Source of the DNA: Bog-473 sp963707835
GTDB lineage: Bacteria; Actinomycetota; Acidimicrobiia; Acidimicrobiales; RAAP-2
Direction: 5' to 3'
Assembly (NCBI GenBank): GCA_963707835.1
Contig: CAVPRI010000002.1
Location: 806,001-870,000 of the forward strand
Length of the DNA: 64,000 nucleotides
Shown here: piece after piece, positions 46,676 to 54,363 of the stretch
How positions within the stretch are numbered: position 1 is the first letter of the stretch
Layout: every line of letters begins with the position of its first letter
Program-made: the position numbers and the translations under genes
Notes under the pieces: generated by a model
Database searches by the model: none
Told to the model about the DNA's origin: nothing
Seen by the model: the letters and a program-made list of their open reading frames with translations, nothing else

Positions 46676-47359
46676 ATGAGCGGGCGCATCCTGGTCGTCG
46701 AGGACGACGAGCGCATCCGGTCTTCCATGCGCCTGGCCCTCGAGGGCGAGGGCTACGAGGTCCGCGACGCGGCGAGCGGCGAGGAGGGTCTCGACATGTT
46801 CGCCGAGGCGCCCACCGACGTGGCCCTGATCGACCTCATGCTGCCGGGCATGGACGGCTTCGAGTGCTGCCGCGCCCTGCGGCGCCACAGCGCCGTGCCC
46901 ATCATCATCGTGACCGCCCGCTCCGACACCCACGACGTGGTCGCCGGGCTCGAGGCGGGTGCCGACGACTACGTCACCAAGCCCTTCGTGGCCAAGGAGC
47001 TGGCGGCGCGCATCCGGGCGCTCCTGCGGCGTGCCCGTCCGGCGGACGAGGAACCGGGCGCGCTCACCTTCGGCGATCTCCAGCTCCTCCCCGAACAGGG
47101 GGTGCTGCGTCGGACCGACGGTGAGGAGGTGCACTGCACCCGCACGGAGTTCCGCCTGCTGTGCGAGCTGGCGGCCAGCCCCAACAAGGTGCTCAGCCGC
47201 GAGCAGCTGCTCGATCGCGTCTGGGGCTACGACTACTTCGGCGACGGGCGGCTCGTCGACGTGCACATCAGGCGCCTGCGCACCAAGGTCGAGGACGACC
47301 CGGCGGTGCCCCGACACATCCTCACCGTGAGGGGGATGGGCTACAAGCTGGTGCCCTGA
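46676..47359 (+). CDS. mtrA: OmpR/PhoB-family response regulator, MtrA-like
   Basis: The 227-residue protein has a receiver domain (acidic pocket VEDDER, phospho-acceptor Asp in LIDLMLPGMDG at about residue 53, Lys in VTKPF) and a winged-helix DNA-binding domain (LTRTEF-like CTRTEFRLLCELA; VWGYDYFGDGRLVDVHIRRLR). The VDVHIRRLRTKVE stretch and the mtrB and lpqB-like neighbours point to MtrA, which in actinobacteria controls cell division, wall hydrolases and replication genes. ATG 46676 has GGAGGGAG immediately upstream. TAACGT at 46600-46605 is a possible -10. The sensor kinase starts two bases after its stop. Confidence 0.9.
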   Translation: MSGRILVVEDDERIRSSMRLALEGEGYEVRDAASGEEGLDMFAEAPTDVALIDLMLPGMDGFECCRALRRHSAVPIIIVTARSDTHDVVAGLEAGADDYVTKPFVAKELAARIRALLRRARPADEEPGALTFGDLQLLPEQGVLRRTDGEEVHCTRTEFRLLCELAASPNKVLSREQLLDRVWGYDYFGDGRLVDVHIRRLRTKVEDDPAVPRHILTVRGMGYKLVP

Positions 47360-47360
47360 G

Positions 47361-48809
47361 GTGAAGCTGGGCATCGGTGCCCGCATCACCGCTCTCTTCG
47401 GCCTCGGGGCGCTGGTGCTCTCGCTGCTCATGGGCGGGCTCTCGTACTTCACCACTCGGCACTTCCTCCTGGCCGGTCGTGAGTCGGCGGCCCAACACCA
47501 GGCCTTCGCCAACGCCGTGGTCGTGCGCAGCTCGCTGCAGTCCGGCGACACGCAGTACCTGGGCCTGCTGGCCTCGGTGGACGCCGGGACCGACGCGCAC
47601 TCCGTGCTCTACCGCGGCACCAAGACCTACGCCTCGTCGCCGTCAGTCACCGCCTCGTCCATCCCCTTCGAGCTGCGCCAGGTCGTACTGGGTGGCGCTG
47701 CCGCCACTCAGACGTACCGCACGTCGACGGGAACCGCCGAGATCGTCGTCGGCGTCCCCGTCCCTTCGGTGCAGGCCTCCTATTTCGAGGTGTTCAACCT
47801 GTCCGATCTCGACCACACGCTGCGTGTCCTCGGCCTCACCCTCTTCGGTGCCGGGGTCGTGACCACCCTGCTGGGCGTGGCGCTCGGCCGCTTCGCCAGC
47901 ACCCGCTCGCTGCGGCCATTGGCTGACGTGACGCTGGCCGCCGGGGCCATCGCCGCCGGGAGCCTCGACACCCGTCTCGACGCCGAGGCCGCCGACCCCG
48001 ACCTCGAGGGCCTGACCAACTCCTTCAACGCCATGGTCGACCAGCTTCAGGAGCGGATCGAGCGCGAAGCCCGGTTCAACTCCGACGTGAGCCACGAGCT
48101 GCGCTCGCCGCTCACCACCCTGGCCGCTTCCGTCGAGGTGCTCGAGGCGGACCGCCAGCGCCTCCCGCCCCGTTCCCAGCAAGCCCTGGAGCTCTTGAGC
48201 GACGACCTGCGGCGGTTCCAGCGCATGGTCAGCGACCTGCTCGAGATGTCCCGCGCCGACGCCGGGTCGAGCGACCTGTTCTTCGAGGAGGTCGACGTCG
48301 ACGAGCTGGTGCGGCGCTCGGTCGAGGCGGGATTGCGCAACCTCGACGGCGGCAGCCGAGGCGACGCGCCCGAGCTGCACCTCGACCCGGCGTCGAGCGG
48401 CTGGCGGGTCAGGGTCGACAAGCGCCGCTTCGAGCGGGTCATGGCCAACCTGCTCGAGAACGCAGCCCACCACGGTGCCGGTGCCACCGCCGTGGGCGTG
48501 GGGCCCGGTCTCACCGGCCAGGTCGAGGTGACCGTCGACGACGCCGGGCCGGGCATCGACGTGGCCGAGCGCGCCAAGGTCTTCGAACGCTTCTACCGGG
48601 GCTCCGCCTCGGGGCGGCGTGGCACCGGGACGGGCACGGGGCTCGGGCTCGCACTGGTGGCCGAGCACATGCGCCTCATGCACGGGGCGGTGCGCGTCGA
48701 GACATCGCCGCAGGGCGGCGGGCGCTTCATCCTCACCCTGCCCATCCTCGACGAGGACACCGCGGAGGATCCGGTCGGAAAGACCGACACAAGAGGGAGC
48801 CAGTCGTGA
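47361..48809 (+). CDS. mtrB: Sensor histidine kinase, MtrB-like
   Basis: The 482-residue membrane kinase has a first membrane helix (about residues 10-30), an extracellular domain of about 120 residues and a second helix (about 155-175). A HAMP domain, HisKA with SDVSHELRSPLTTL (phospho-His about residue 244), and a HATPase with NLLENAAHHG (N box), DDAGPGI (G1) and TGLGLAL (G2) follow. It is expected to phosphorylate the MtrA-like regulator encoded just upstream. The start is GTG at 47361, two bases after the mtrA stop, and its TGA overlaps the following lipoprotein start (GTGA). Confidence 0.9.
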   Translation: MKLGIGARITALFGLGALVLSLLMGGLSYFTTRHFLLAGRESAAQHQAFANAVVVRSSLQSGDTQYLGLLASVDAGTDAHSVLYRGTKTYASSPSVTASSIPFELRQVVLGGAAATQTYRTSTGTAEIVVGVPVPSVQASYFEVFNLSDLDHTLRVLGLTLFGAGVVTTLLGVALGRFASTRSLRPLADVTLAAGAIAAGSLDTRLDAEAADPDLEGLTNSFNAMVDQLQERIEREARFNSDVSHELRSPLTTLAASVEVLEADRQRLPPRSQQALELLSDDLRRFQRMVSDLLEMSRADAGSSDLFFEEVDVDELVRRSVEAGLRNLDGGSRGDAPELHLDPASSGWRVRVDKRRFERVMANLLENAAHHGAGATAVGVGPGLTGQVEVTVDDAGPGIDVAERAKVFERFYRGSASGRRGTGTGTGLGLALVAEHMRLMHGAVRVETSPQGGGRFILTLPILDEDTAEDPVGKTDTRGSQS

Positions 48810-49417
48810 GGGGCGACAGGCGGTGGCCCGCCGCACTGGGCTGTGCCGCGCTCGCCGTGATCGCCGCCGCCTGCGCCATCCCCACTCAGGGTTCGCCGAG
48901 CACCATGCCGCGCTCCAAGGTGCCCTTCAACCTGCTCAACCCCCACCTGCCCACCACGACGACCACCCTGCCCAAGCTGTCCTCGCTGGTCGAGGTCACC
49001 GTCTACCTGCTCAACTCCGCCCTGCAGCTGAGCCCCGTTCAGCGGGTCGTGCCGGTCTCCGCACCGTTGAGCGACATCGTCAACTCGATGCTGGCCGGCC
49101 CCACCAGCACCGAGGCGGCGGAGGGCACGGTCACGGCCATCCCCAACGGTGTGCGCGTGCTCTCGATCAGCCAGCCGTTGAAAGTGCAGAACGCCGTGGT
49201 GACGGTGAACATGAACACCGAGTTCGGCCTGATCACCGGGAACGACACGGAGCTGGCCGTCGCCCAGATCGTGGCCACCATCGCCGCTCAGAGCGTTGCG
49301 GGCACCGGCGTCGTCTTCGAGATCGACGGGGTGCGCACCAGCGTGCCGGTGTCCAACGGACAGTACGTTGCTGGGCCCGTGTACCTGAGCAACTTCGGCG
49401 TCACCGCCGCCCCCTGA
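48806..49417 (+). CDS. LpqB-like lipoprotein reduced to a GerMN domain
   Basis: The 203-residue protein has a lipoprotein signal peptide with lipobox AAAC (about residue 23), then CAIPTQGSPST as in LpqB proteins. A Thr/Pro linker and a GerMN domain follow (VTVYLLN, PLSDIVNSMLAGPT, VTVNMNTEF, AQIVATIAAQ). Mycobacterial LpqB, encoded downstream of mtrB and modulating MtrB signalling, is much longer and adds a C-terminal beta-propeller-like domain that is absent here. The gene ends cleanly with a TGA, so this is a genuinely short version, not a truncation by frameshift as far as I can see. GTG 48806 overlaps the mtrB stop. Confidence 0.82.
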   Translation: MRGDRRWPAALGCAALAVIAAACAIPTQGSPSTMPRSKVPFNLLNPHLPTTTTTLPKLSSLVEVTVYLLNSALQLSPVQRVVPVSAPLSDIVNSMLAGPTSTEAAEGTVTAIPNGVRVLSISQPLKVQNAVVTVNMNTEFGLITGNDTELAVAQIVATIAAQSVAGTGVVFEIDGVRTSVPVSNGQYVAGPVYLSNFGVTAAP

Positions 49418-49456
49418 CCCCCTGGCGGGGGCGGCCGCGGGGGCCTGGCCGGAGCG

Positions 49457-49846
49457 TCAGCCGGCGTGCTCGACGTCGCGCCGCCAGGCGACCCGCGGCG
49501 CGCCCGACCAGAGGTGCTCGAGGTCGTAGAAGTCCCTCGACTCCTGCAGGAAGACGTGGACGATGAAGTCCCCGTAGTCCATGAGCACCCAGGAGGCGTC
49601 GGCCAGGCCCTCGACGCGGGCGGGTGCCATGGCGTGGGTTTCCTTGACCTGGCGCTCGATCTCATCCACCAAGGTGCGCACGTGGCGGCTGTTGGGCGCG
49701 CTCGTGATGACGAAGGCGTCGACCACGCCGAAGAGCTCGGTCATGGCGAGGACCACGGTGCCGTGCCCGAGCTTTGCCTCAGCCGACTCGGCGGCAGTCA
49801 CCGCCGGTGGAGGCAGCTGGACGTGCGCGCCCAACCCGTCGCTCAA
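49457..49846 (-). CDS. rsfS: Ribosome silencing factor RsfS
   Basis: RsfS (Iojap family) binds L14 and blocks subunit joining in starvation. The 129-residue protein has FVITSAPNSRHVRTLVDEIERQ, WVLMDYGDFIVHVFLQESRDFYDLEHLW and a short tail, all family hallmarks. I chose TTG at 49846 because it overlaps the TGA of the upstream small membrane-protein gene (TTGA) and gives the usual length. It is third in nadD-orf-rsfS, the conserved context. It faces the lpqB-like gene tail-to-tail. Confidence 0.92.
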   Translation of the reverse strand: MSDGLGAHVQLPPPAVTAAESAEAKLGHGTVVLAMTELFGVVDAFVITSAPNSRHVRTLVDEIERQVKETHAMAPARVEGLADASWVLMDYGDFIVHVFLQESRDFYDLEHLWSGAPRVAWRRDVEHAG

Positions 49847-50085
49847 CGGATCACGTCCAGGATCCCCACCGTGGACCCGAAGGCAACCGTGAGCACGGCG
49901 CACGACATGACGGCCCAGCGTTGTTGCGAGCGGCGGGCCAGCTTGTGGGCCACCCGCAGGTCGGCCCGGCGGGGCGCGGGCCCCGACGTGGCGGCGGGCG
50001 TGCGTTCGCCCGGCACTCGCCGGGCCGCGGTGTCCACGGGAAGGCTGTCGGAAGGTTCCGTCCACCCGGCGGGCATGGCGCTCAT
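49843..50085 (-). CDS. Small single-pass membrane protein between nadD and rsfS
   Basis: I recognise no family. The 80-residue product has a Pro/Thr/Ala N-terminal half, a basic stretch (RRADLRVAHKLARRSQQR) and one C-terminal membrane helix (WAVMSCAVLTVAFGSTVGILDVI). ATG 50085 directly follows the nadD stop, and its own TGA overlaps the rsfS TTG, so it appears to be a real, translationally coupled member of the operon. Many actinobacteria have a LytR-type (LCP) protein in this slot, so it may be an unrelated replacement or a remnant. Confidence 0.6.
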   Translation of the reverse strand: MSAMPAGWTEPSDSLPVDTAARRVPGERTPAATSGPAPRRADLRVAHKLARRSQQRWAVMSCAVLTVAFGSTVGILDVIR

Positions 50086-50724
50086 CTAGGGCACAGCGTA
50101 CAGATCGCGGCGGCGAATGCAACGGATAACCGCATCGGGGATCAGCCCCTCGACCGGTCGGCCCGCGGCCAGCAGGCCCCGGACCTCCGAACTCGACACC
50201 GGGACCTGCGGACCCTCGATGCGAACCATCCGCCAGCCCGACACCTCCGGCGCGGCGGAGGCGCTCGGCCGGGAGACGACCGCGAGCGTCACCAGACGTC
50301 GGAGCTCCTCGTGACGGTGCCAGGTGTCGAGCTCGGGCACCAGGTCGGCGCCGACCACGAGGTACAACTCGACGCCCTGCTCCCCGGCGGCGGCGAGCAC
50401 CTCCTCGGCCGTCTCCGTCGAGTAGCTGGGGCCTCCCCGGTCGATCTCGATCCGGCTGGCCTCGGCGCCCGGGACCTCCGATGCCAGGGCCTCGGTCAGC
50501 GCATAGCGGTCCTCGGCCGGTGAGATCTGGCGCTGCGGGGACTTCTGCCAGGGATCGTGGGCCACGACCAGTAGGAGGCGATCGAGGTGGAGCTGGTCGA
50601 GCGCGGCGCGTGCCGCCGCCACGTGGCCCATGTGCGGAGGGTCGAAGGTCCCGCCCAGTATCCCGACGCGGACGGGTCGCTCGGCTGTTTCCTCAGGTGG
50701 TGCCACGTTCACCCCGGGGTGCAT
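50086..50724 (-). CDS. nadD: Nicotinate-nucleotide adenylyltransferase (NadD)
   Basis: NadD adenylates nicotinate mononucleotide in NAD synthesis. The 212-residue nucleotidyltransferase has GILGGTFDPPHMGHV (HxGH motif), the WQKSPQR loop, VVGADLVPELDTWHR and VSSSEVRGLLAAGR (SSxxxR motif), all intact. I give ATG 50724 as the start, and GTG 50712 is also possible. A 15-codon upstream ORF with its own leaderless-type promoter precedes it. Confidence 0.93.
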   Translation of the reverse strand: MHPGVNVAPPEETAERPVRVGILGGTFDPPHMGHVAAARAALDQLHLDRLLLVVAHDPWQKSPQRQISPAEDRYALTEALASEVPGAEASRIEIDRGGPSYSTETAEEVLAAAGEQGVELYLVVGADLVPELDTWHRHEELRRLVTLAVVSRPSASAAPEVSGWRMVRIEGPQVPVSSSEVRGLLAAGRPVEGLIPDAVIRCIRRRDLYAVP

Positions 50725-50736
50725 CCGCGCTCGAGG

Positions 50737-50784
50737 TCAGCGTCGGGAGGCGGGTCGGGGTGCCGTGCCACCGGGTGCGGCCAT
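50737..50784 (-). CDS. Possible 15-aa leaderless upstream ORF before nadD
   Basis: ATG at 50784 reads MAAPGGTAPRPASRR then TGA, ending 12 bases before the nadD ATG. TAGGAT (50793-50798 on the minus strand) lies eight bases upstream, the spacing used by leaderless genes here. Coding status is unproven. Confidence 0.3.
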   Translation of the reverse strand: MAAPGGTAPRPASRR

Positions 50785-50792
50785 GAGCGGCG

Positions 50793-50810
50793 ATCCTACG
50801 GCGTTAACCT
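50793..50810. promoter_or_regulatory. Overlapping divergent promoters of nadD and the DAHP synthase gene
   Basis: On the plus strand TAACCT (50805-50810) is followed by six bases and the DAHP synthase GTG at 50817. On the minus strand TAGGAT (50793-50798) faces nadD. The two -10 hexamers are six bases apart, so polymerase could hardly occupy both at once. Confidence 0.55.
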
Positions 50811-50816
50811 GGTCCG

Positions 50817-52175
50817 GTGACGAGAGCGCCCGAGTCGACCTCGTGGAGCCCGGCGTCGTGGCGGACGTTCCCCGCAGCGCAGCAGCCCGAGTGGCCCGAT
50901 GCGGACGCGTTGAAGCGCGCCGAGGCCCAGCTGGCCACCTTGCCGCCGCTGGTCTTCGCCGGTGAGGCGCGCTATCTGACGGCGCAGTTGGCCCAGGTGG
51001 CCGAGGGTGAGGCGTTCTTGCTGCAGGCCGGTGACTGCGCCGAGTCCTTCGCCGAGTTCACCGCCGACGCCATCCGGGACAAGCTCAAGATCATCTTGCA
51101 GATGGCGGTGGCACTGACCTACGCCGCGGGCGTCCCGGTGGTCAAGGTGGGCCGGATCGCCGGGCAGTTCGCCAAGCCGCGCTCGGCTCCCACCGAGACG
51201 GTGGGCGACCTGGAGCTGCCGTCCTTCCGGGGAAACATGGTCAACGACGAGGCCTTCGACGCGCAGGCCCGCACCGCCGATCCGGCGCGCCTGGTCTCGG
51301 CCTACCAGCAGTCCGCCTCGACCTTGAACCTGCTGCGGGCCTTCACCAAGGGCGGCTTCGCCGACCTCTCGCAGGTGCACCTGTGGAACCAGCAGTTCGT
51401 GGCCTCGTCGGCCGAGGGGCAGCGGTACGAGCGAATCGCCGCGGAGATCGACCGCGCCCTGCGCTTCATGGCCGCCTGTGGGATCGACCTGGGCGCCGAG
51501 AAGGGCCTGCACCAGGTCGACTTCTGGACCAGCCACGAGGCCCTGATCCTGCCGTACGAGGAGTGCCTGACCCGGGTCGACTCGCTGACCGGCGACTGGT
51601 ATGACTGCTCGGCCCACATGATCTGGGCCGGCGACCGCACCCGACAACTCGACGGAGCACACCTCGAATTCCTCTCGGGCATCACCAACCCGGTCGGGGT
51701 GAAGATCGGGCCGAGCTGCAGCCCCGCCGAGGTCGTGGCCCTGTGCGAGCGCCTCAATCCCGACGGCATCCCCGGACGGCTCACCCTGATCACCCGGTTC
51801 GGCGCGTCCCGTGTCCGCGAGCTCCTGCCCCCGGTGGTGCGGGCCGTCGAGGCCCAGGGGCATCCGGTGGTGTGGTCGTGCGACCCCATGCACGGCAACA
51901 CCTTCACCAGTGACGGCGGCCGCAAGACGCGCCGCTTCGACGACATCCTGGCCGAGCTGCGAGCCTTCTTCGACGTGCACCGCGACGAGGGCACGTGGCC
52001 CGGCGGGCTCCACATCGAGCTGACCGGTGACGACGTCACCGAGTGCCTGGGCGGCGCCGAGGAGATCCTCGAGGTCGACCTCGGAGACCGCTACACGACG
52101 ACGTGCGACCCGCGGCTCAACGCCCGCCAGTCCCTCGATCTCGCCTTCCGCGTGGCGGAGTTCCTGAGAAGTTGA
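50817..52175 (+). CDS. Class II 3-deoxy-7-phosphoheptulonate (DAHP) synthase
   Basis: This enzyme condenses PEP and erythrose-4-phosphate, the entry to the shikimate pathway. The 452-residue protein is the plant/mycobacterial type: QAGDCAESFAEF (metal-binding Cys), GRIAGQFAKPRS, TSHEALILPYEECLTR, IGPSCSP and WSCDPMHGNTF (metal-binding His). The GTG start at 50817 is exactly six bases after TAACCT, predicting a leaderless message. Its TGA overlaps a TTG starting the secreted repeat protein. In mycobacteria the orthologue is AroG. Confidence 0.94.
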   Translation: MTRAPESTSWSPASWRTFPAAQQPEWPDADALKRAEAQLATLPPLVFAGEARYLTAQLAQVAEGEAFLLQAGDCAESFAEFTADAIRDKLKIILQMAVALTYAAGVPVVKVGRIAGQFAKPRSAPTETVGDLELPSFRGNMVNDEAFDAQARTADPARLVSAYQQSASTLNLLRAFTKGGFADLSQVHLWNQQFVASSAEGQRYERIAAEIDRALRFMAACGIDLGAEKGLHQVDFWTSHEALILPYEECLTRVDSLTGDWYDCSAHMIWAGDRTRQLDGAHLEFLSGITNPVGVKIGPSCSPAEVVALCERLNPDGIPGRLTLITRFGASRVRELLPPVVRAVEAQGHPVVWSCDPMHGNTFTSDGGRKTRRFDDILAELRAFFDVHRDEGTWPGGLHIELTGDDVTECLGGAEEILEVDLGDRYTTTCDPRLNARQSLDLAFRVAEFLRS

Positions 52176-53689
52176 TCCGCCGGCTGACCCTCGCGCTGCT
52201 CGTCGCGGCGGCGCCGCTCTTGGCAGTGCTCGGAGCCGTGGTGGCCTCGAGCCCTCCGGCCGCCGCGGCGAACTCCCCCGCCTACTGGTTGGTGGCATCC
52301 GACGGAGGCATCTTCAGCTTCGGCGGGGCGCCCTACTACGGCTCGACCGGGGGGACCGTGCTCAACAAACCCGTGGTCGGCATGGCCCCGACCCCCGGGG
52401 GCGGCGGCTACTGGCTGGTGGCCTCCGACGGGGGCATCTTCAGCTTCGGCGACGCCCAGTTCTACGGGAGCACCGGAGCGATCCGGCTCAACCAACCCAT
52501 CGTCGGGATGGCTACCACGCCGAGCGGCCACGGCTACTGGCTGGTGGCCTCCGACGGGGGCATCTTCAGCTTCGGCGACGCCCAGTTCTACGGGAGCACC
52601 GGGAACCTGCGCCTCAACAAACCCGTGGTGGGCATGGCGGCCACGCCGAGCGGCCACGGCTACTGGCTGGTGGCCTCCGACGGGGGCATCTTCAGCTTCG
52701 GCGACGCCCAGTTCTACGGGAGCACCGGGAACCTGCGCCTCAACAAGCCCGTCATCGGCATGATCGCCGGGCCGAACGGCGCCGGCTACTTCCTCGTGGC
52801 CTCCGACGGGGGCATCTTTTCCTTCGGCTCGGCGCCCTTCTACGGCTCCCTGGGTGGCCAGGTCCTCAAGCACCCCATCGTGGGCGCCACGGCCATCAGC
52901 GACGGCAGCGGCTACTGGTTCACCGACAGCGCCGGGCTGGTGTCGAACTTCGGGGCGGCCCGCTACGACGGCTCCGCGCCGCCCAATCTCTTCCGCCCGA
53001 TCGTGGGCATGGCCGATGCCCCGGGCAACGGCTCCTTCTCCGGGGCGCCCTACCCGTCCGGCGCCTACGGCTACGACATCAGCAAGTTCCAGTGCTCCAA
53101 CATGCCTCCCCCACCCCACCAGATCGGCATCGTGCAGGTCGACGGGGCGTCATCTTCGTTCACCAACCCGTGCCTCTCCCAAGAGGTCGCCTGGGCCGGA
53201 GCCGGCCTCAACCTGTACACCTTCTTGACCTACACGACATCTGCCGCACCCCAGCCGGGTTGCCTGGTCTTCGGCGGGTACGACCAGGCCTGCAATGCCG
53301 GCTACCTGGCCGGTCTCAATGCGTTCAACGACGCCCAAGCCGCGGGGGCGAACACCTCGGTGACCTGGTGGCTCGACGTGGAGGTCGGCTTCTGGTCGGG
53401 CAGCACGACGGAGAATGCGCTGTTCGTCCAGGGCGCGCTCAACGCGCTGCACCTGACCGAGGGCATTGCCAACGTCGGCATCTACGCCAGCCCGGGGAAC
53501 TGGAACGGCATCGTGGGGAACTTCCAGCCCGACGTGCCCTACTGGATGGCCGACTACCTGGCCAACCCGAGCGGACCGGCGAGCTGCGCCGACTACTCCA
53601 GGTGGACGGCGCAGGAGCACCTCCCGACCGGGCCCCTCCTCATCGTCCAGTACAACAGCGCGACCTATGACGAGGACTACTCCTGTTAG
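52172..53689 (+). CDS. Secreted protein: six 42-residue repeats plus GH25/DUF1906-like domain
   Basis: The 505-residue product starts at TTG 52172, overlapping the DAHP synthase stop. A signal peptide (residues 1-33: basic, hydrophobic, AAAA before cleavage) is followed by six 42-residue repeats (residues 38-288) of the form Y-W-L-V-A-S-D-G-G-I-F-S-F-G...GSTG...LNKPVVGM, probably a beta-propeller. Residues about 298-505 form a lysozyme-like TIM-barrel candidate: YGYDISKFQC, then WWLDVEVG with a D-x-E pair as in GH25, then GIYAS and DVPYWMADYL. This suggests cell-wall binding and hydrolysis, by inference. Such repeats are, to my knowledge, abundant in Acidimicrobiia. Its stop overlaps that of the convergent oxidoreductase gene. 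Confidence 0.8.
   Translation: MIRRLTLALLVAAAPLLAVLGAVVASSPPAAAANSPAYWLVASDGGIFSFGGAPYYGSTGGTVLNKPVVGMAPTPGGGGYWLVASDGGIFSFGDAQFYGSTGAIRLNQPIVGMATTPSGHGYWLVASDGGIFSFGDAQFYGSTGNLRLNKPVVGMAATPSGHGYWLVASDGGIFSFGDAQFYGSTGNLRLNKPVIGMIAGPNGAGYFLVASDGGIFSFGSAPFYGSLGGQVLKHPIVGATAISDGSGYWFTDSAGLVSNFGAARYDGSAPPNLFRPIVGMADAPGNGSFSGAPYPSGAYGYDISKFQCSNMPPPPHQIGIVQVDGASSSFTNPCLSQEVAWAGAGLNLYTFLTYTTSAAPQPGCLVFGGYDQACNAGYLAGLNAFNDAQAAGANTSVTWWLDVEVGFWSGSTTENALFVQGALNALHLTEGIANVGIYASPGNWNGIVGNFQPDVPYWMADYLANPSGPASCADYSRWTAQEHLPTGPLLIVQYNSATYDEDYSC
52283..53035 (+). repeat. Six tandem 126-bp repeats within the secreted protein gene
   Basis: Units begin at 52283, 52409, 52535, 52661, 52787 and 52913. Units 3 and 4 are nearly identical over their first 90 bases or so, pointing to recent duplication or gene conversion. 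The last unit is the most diverged. Confidence 0.85.
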
Positions 53690-54333
53690 CTCGTGGCCCG
53701 CTCGCTCGTGGCCTGTTCGCTCCGGGCGTTGGGCTCCCCAGCGCCCGGAGCTGATCCCTCGAGCAGCCGGAACGCCAGCCGCCGTCCGCGCCCTTGGGTG
53801 ATGGCGAGGGCTATCCAGAGCCGGAAGAGGCAGTCGACGATCGCCTCCTGGTCCTCCCCCACGAAGACGGGGCGCAGCCCCACCCCTTCGATGACCGCCT
53901 CGACCACGGCCCGGTCCGCCTCCGGGGCAGAGAAGAACATGTCGGCCGGACCATCGTCGAATACCGGCGCGGCCATGTTCTCGCCACCGAGCGTGTTGAA
54001 CGCCCGCGCGTAGCGAACCGACGCCGGCAGCGCGGCCCTGCTGTTGGCGACCTGCTCTCCCATCCAGTTGGTGGCATCGATCACGAGCTTGCCGGCGAGG
54101 GCGCCGGGGTCGTCGCCCACCACCTGTGCCACCGCCGCGCCCGGCACGGCGAGGATCACCACGTCCGCCGCGGCCAGCGCTCCGGGCACCGACGTCACCG
54201 TCGCCCCGGAGTCCGCGGCCACCGCGTCGTCGCCCGGATGCCTGGACCCGAAGGTGACCCGGTGTCCGGCCCCGGCCAGAGCCCGGCCGAGGACACTCCC
54301 GATGAATCCGGTTCCCACCACTGCGACGTCCAC
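53686..54333 (-). CDS. NADPH:F420 oxidoreductase-like (Rossmann) protein
   Basis: The 215-residue protein begins with VDVAVVGTGFIGSVLGRALAGAGH, a Rossmann NADP-binding loop. GSRHP, VVILAVPG, VIDATNW and ARAFNTLGGENM follow. This is the pattern of the F420-dependent NADP reductase / 'NADPH-dependent F420 reductase' family (PF03807). Many members only bind NADP(H), so F420 use is not certain. GTG 54333 follows TAGGGT by eight bases in a palindromic divergent promoter shared with the YjbR-like gene. Its 3' end overlaps the stop of the convergent secreted-protein gene. Confidence 0.75.
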   Translation of the reverse strand: MDVAVVGTGFIGSVLGRALAGAGHRVTFGSRHPGDDAVAADSGATVTSVPGALAAADVVILAVPGAAVAQVVGDDPGALAGKLVIDATNWMGEQVANSRAALPASVRYARAFNTLGGENMAAPVFDDGPADMFFSAPEADRAVVEAVIEGVGLRPVFVGEDQEAIVDCLFRLWIALAITQGRGRRLAFRLLEGSAPGAGEPNARSEQATSERATS

Positions 54334-54341
54334 CGAGCGGA

Positions 54342-54357
54342 ACCCTAGCGGTAGGGT
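54342..54357. promoter_or_regulatory. Palindromic divergent -10 pair
   Basis: ACCCTAGCGGTAGGGT contains TAGGGT on both strands, four bases apart. Rightward it is six bases before the YjbR-like GTG, and leftward eight bases before the oxidoreductase GTG. Both genes would be leaderless and mutually exclusive at the level of polymerase binding. Confidence 0.6.
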
Positions 54358-54363
54358 CCGACC

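Noticed and set aside
52283..53035. Repeats as a possible assembly duplication
   Set aside because: Units 1, 2, 5 and 6 are clearly diverged and keep frame and length, as expected of an evolved repeat protein. Only the identity of units 3 and 4 could be affected.
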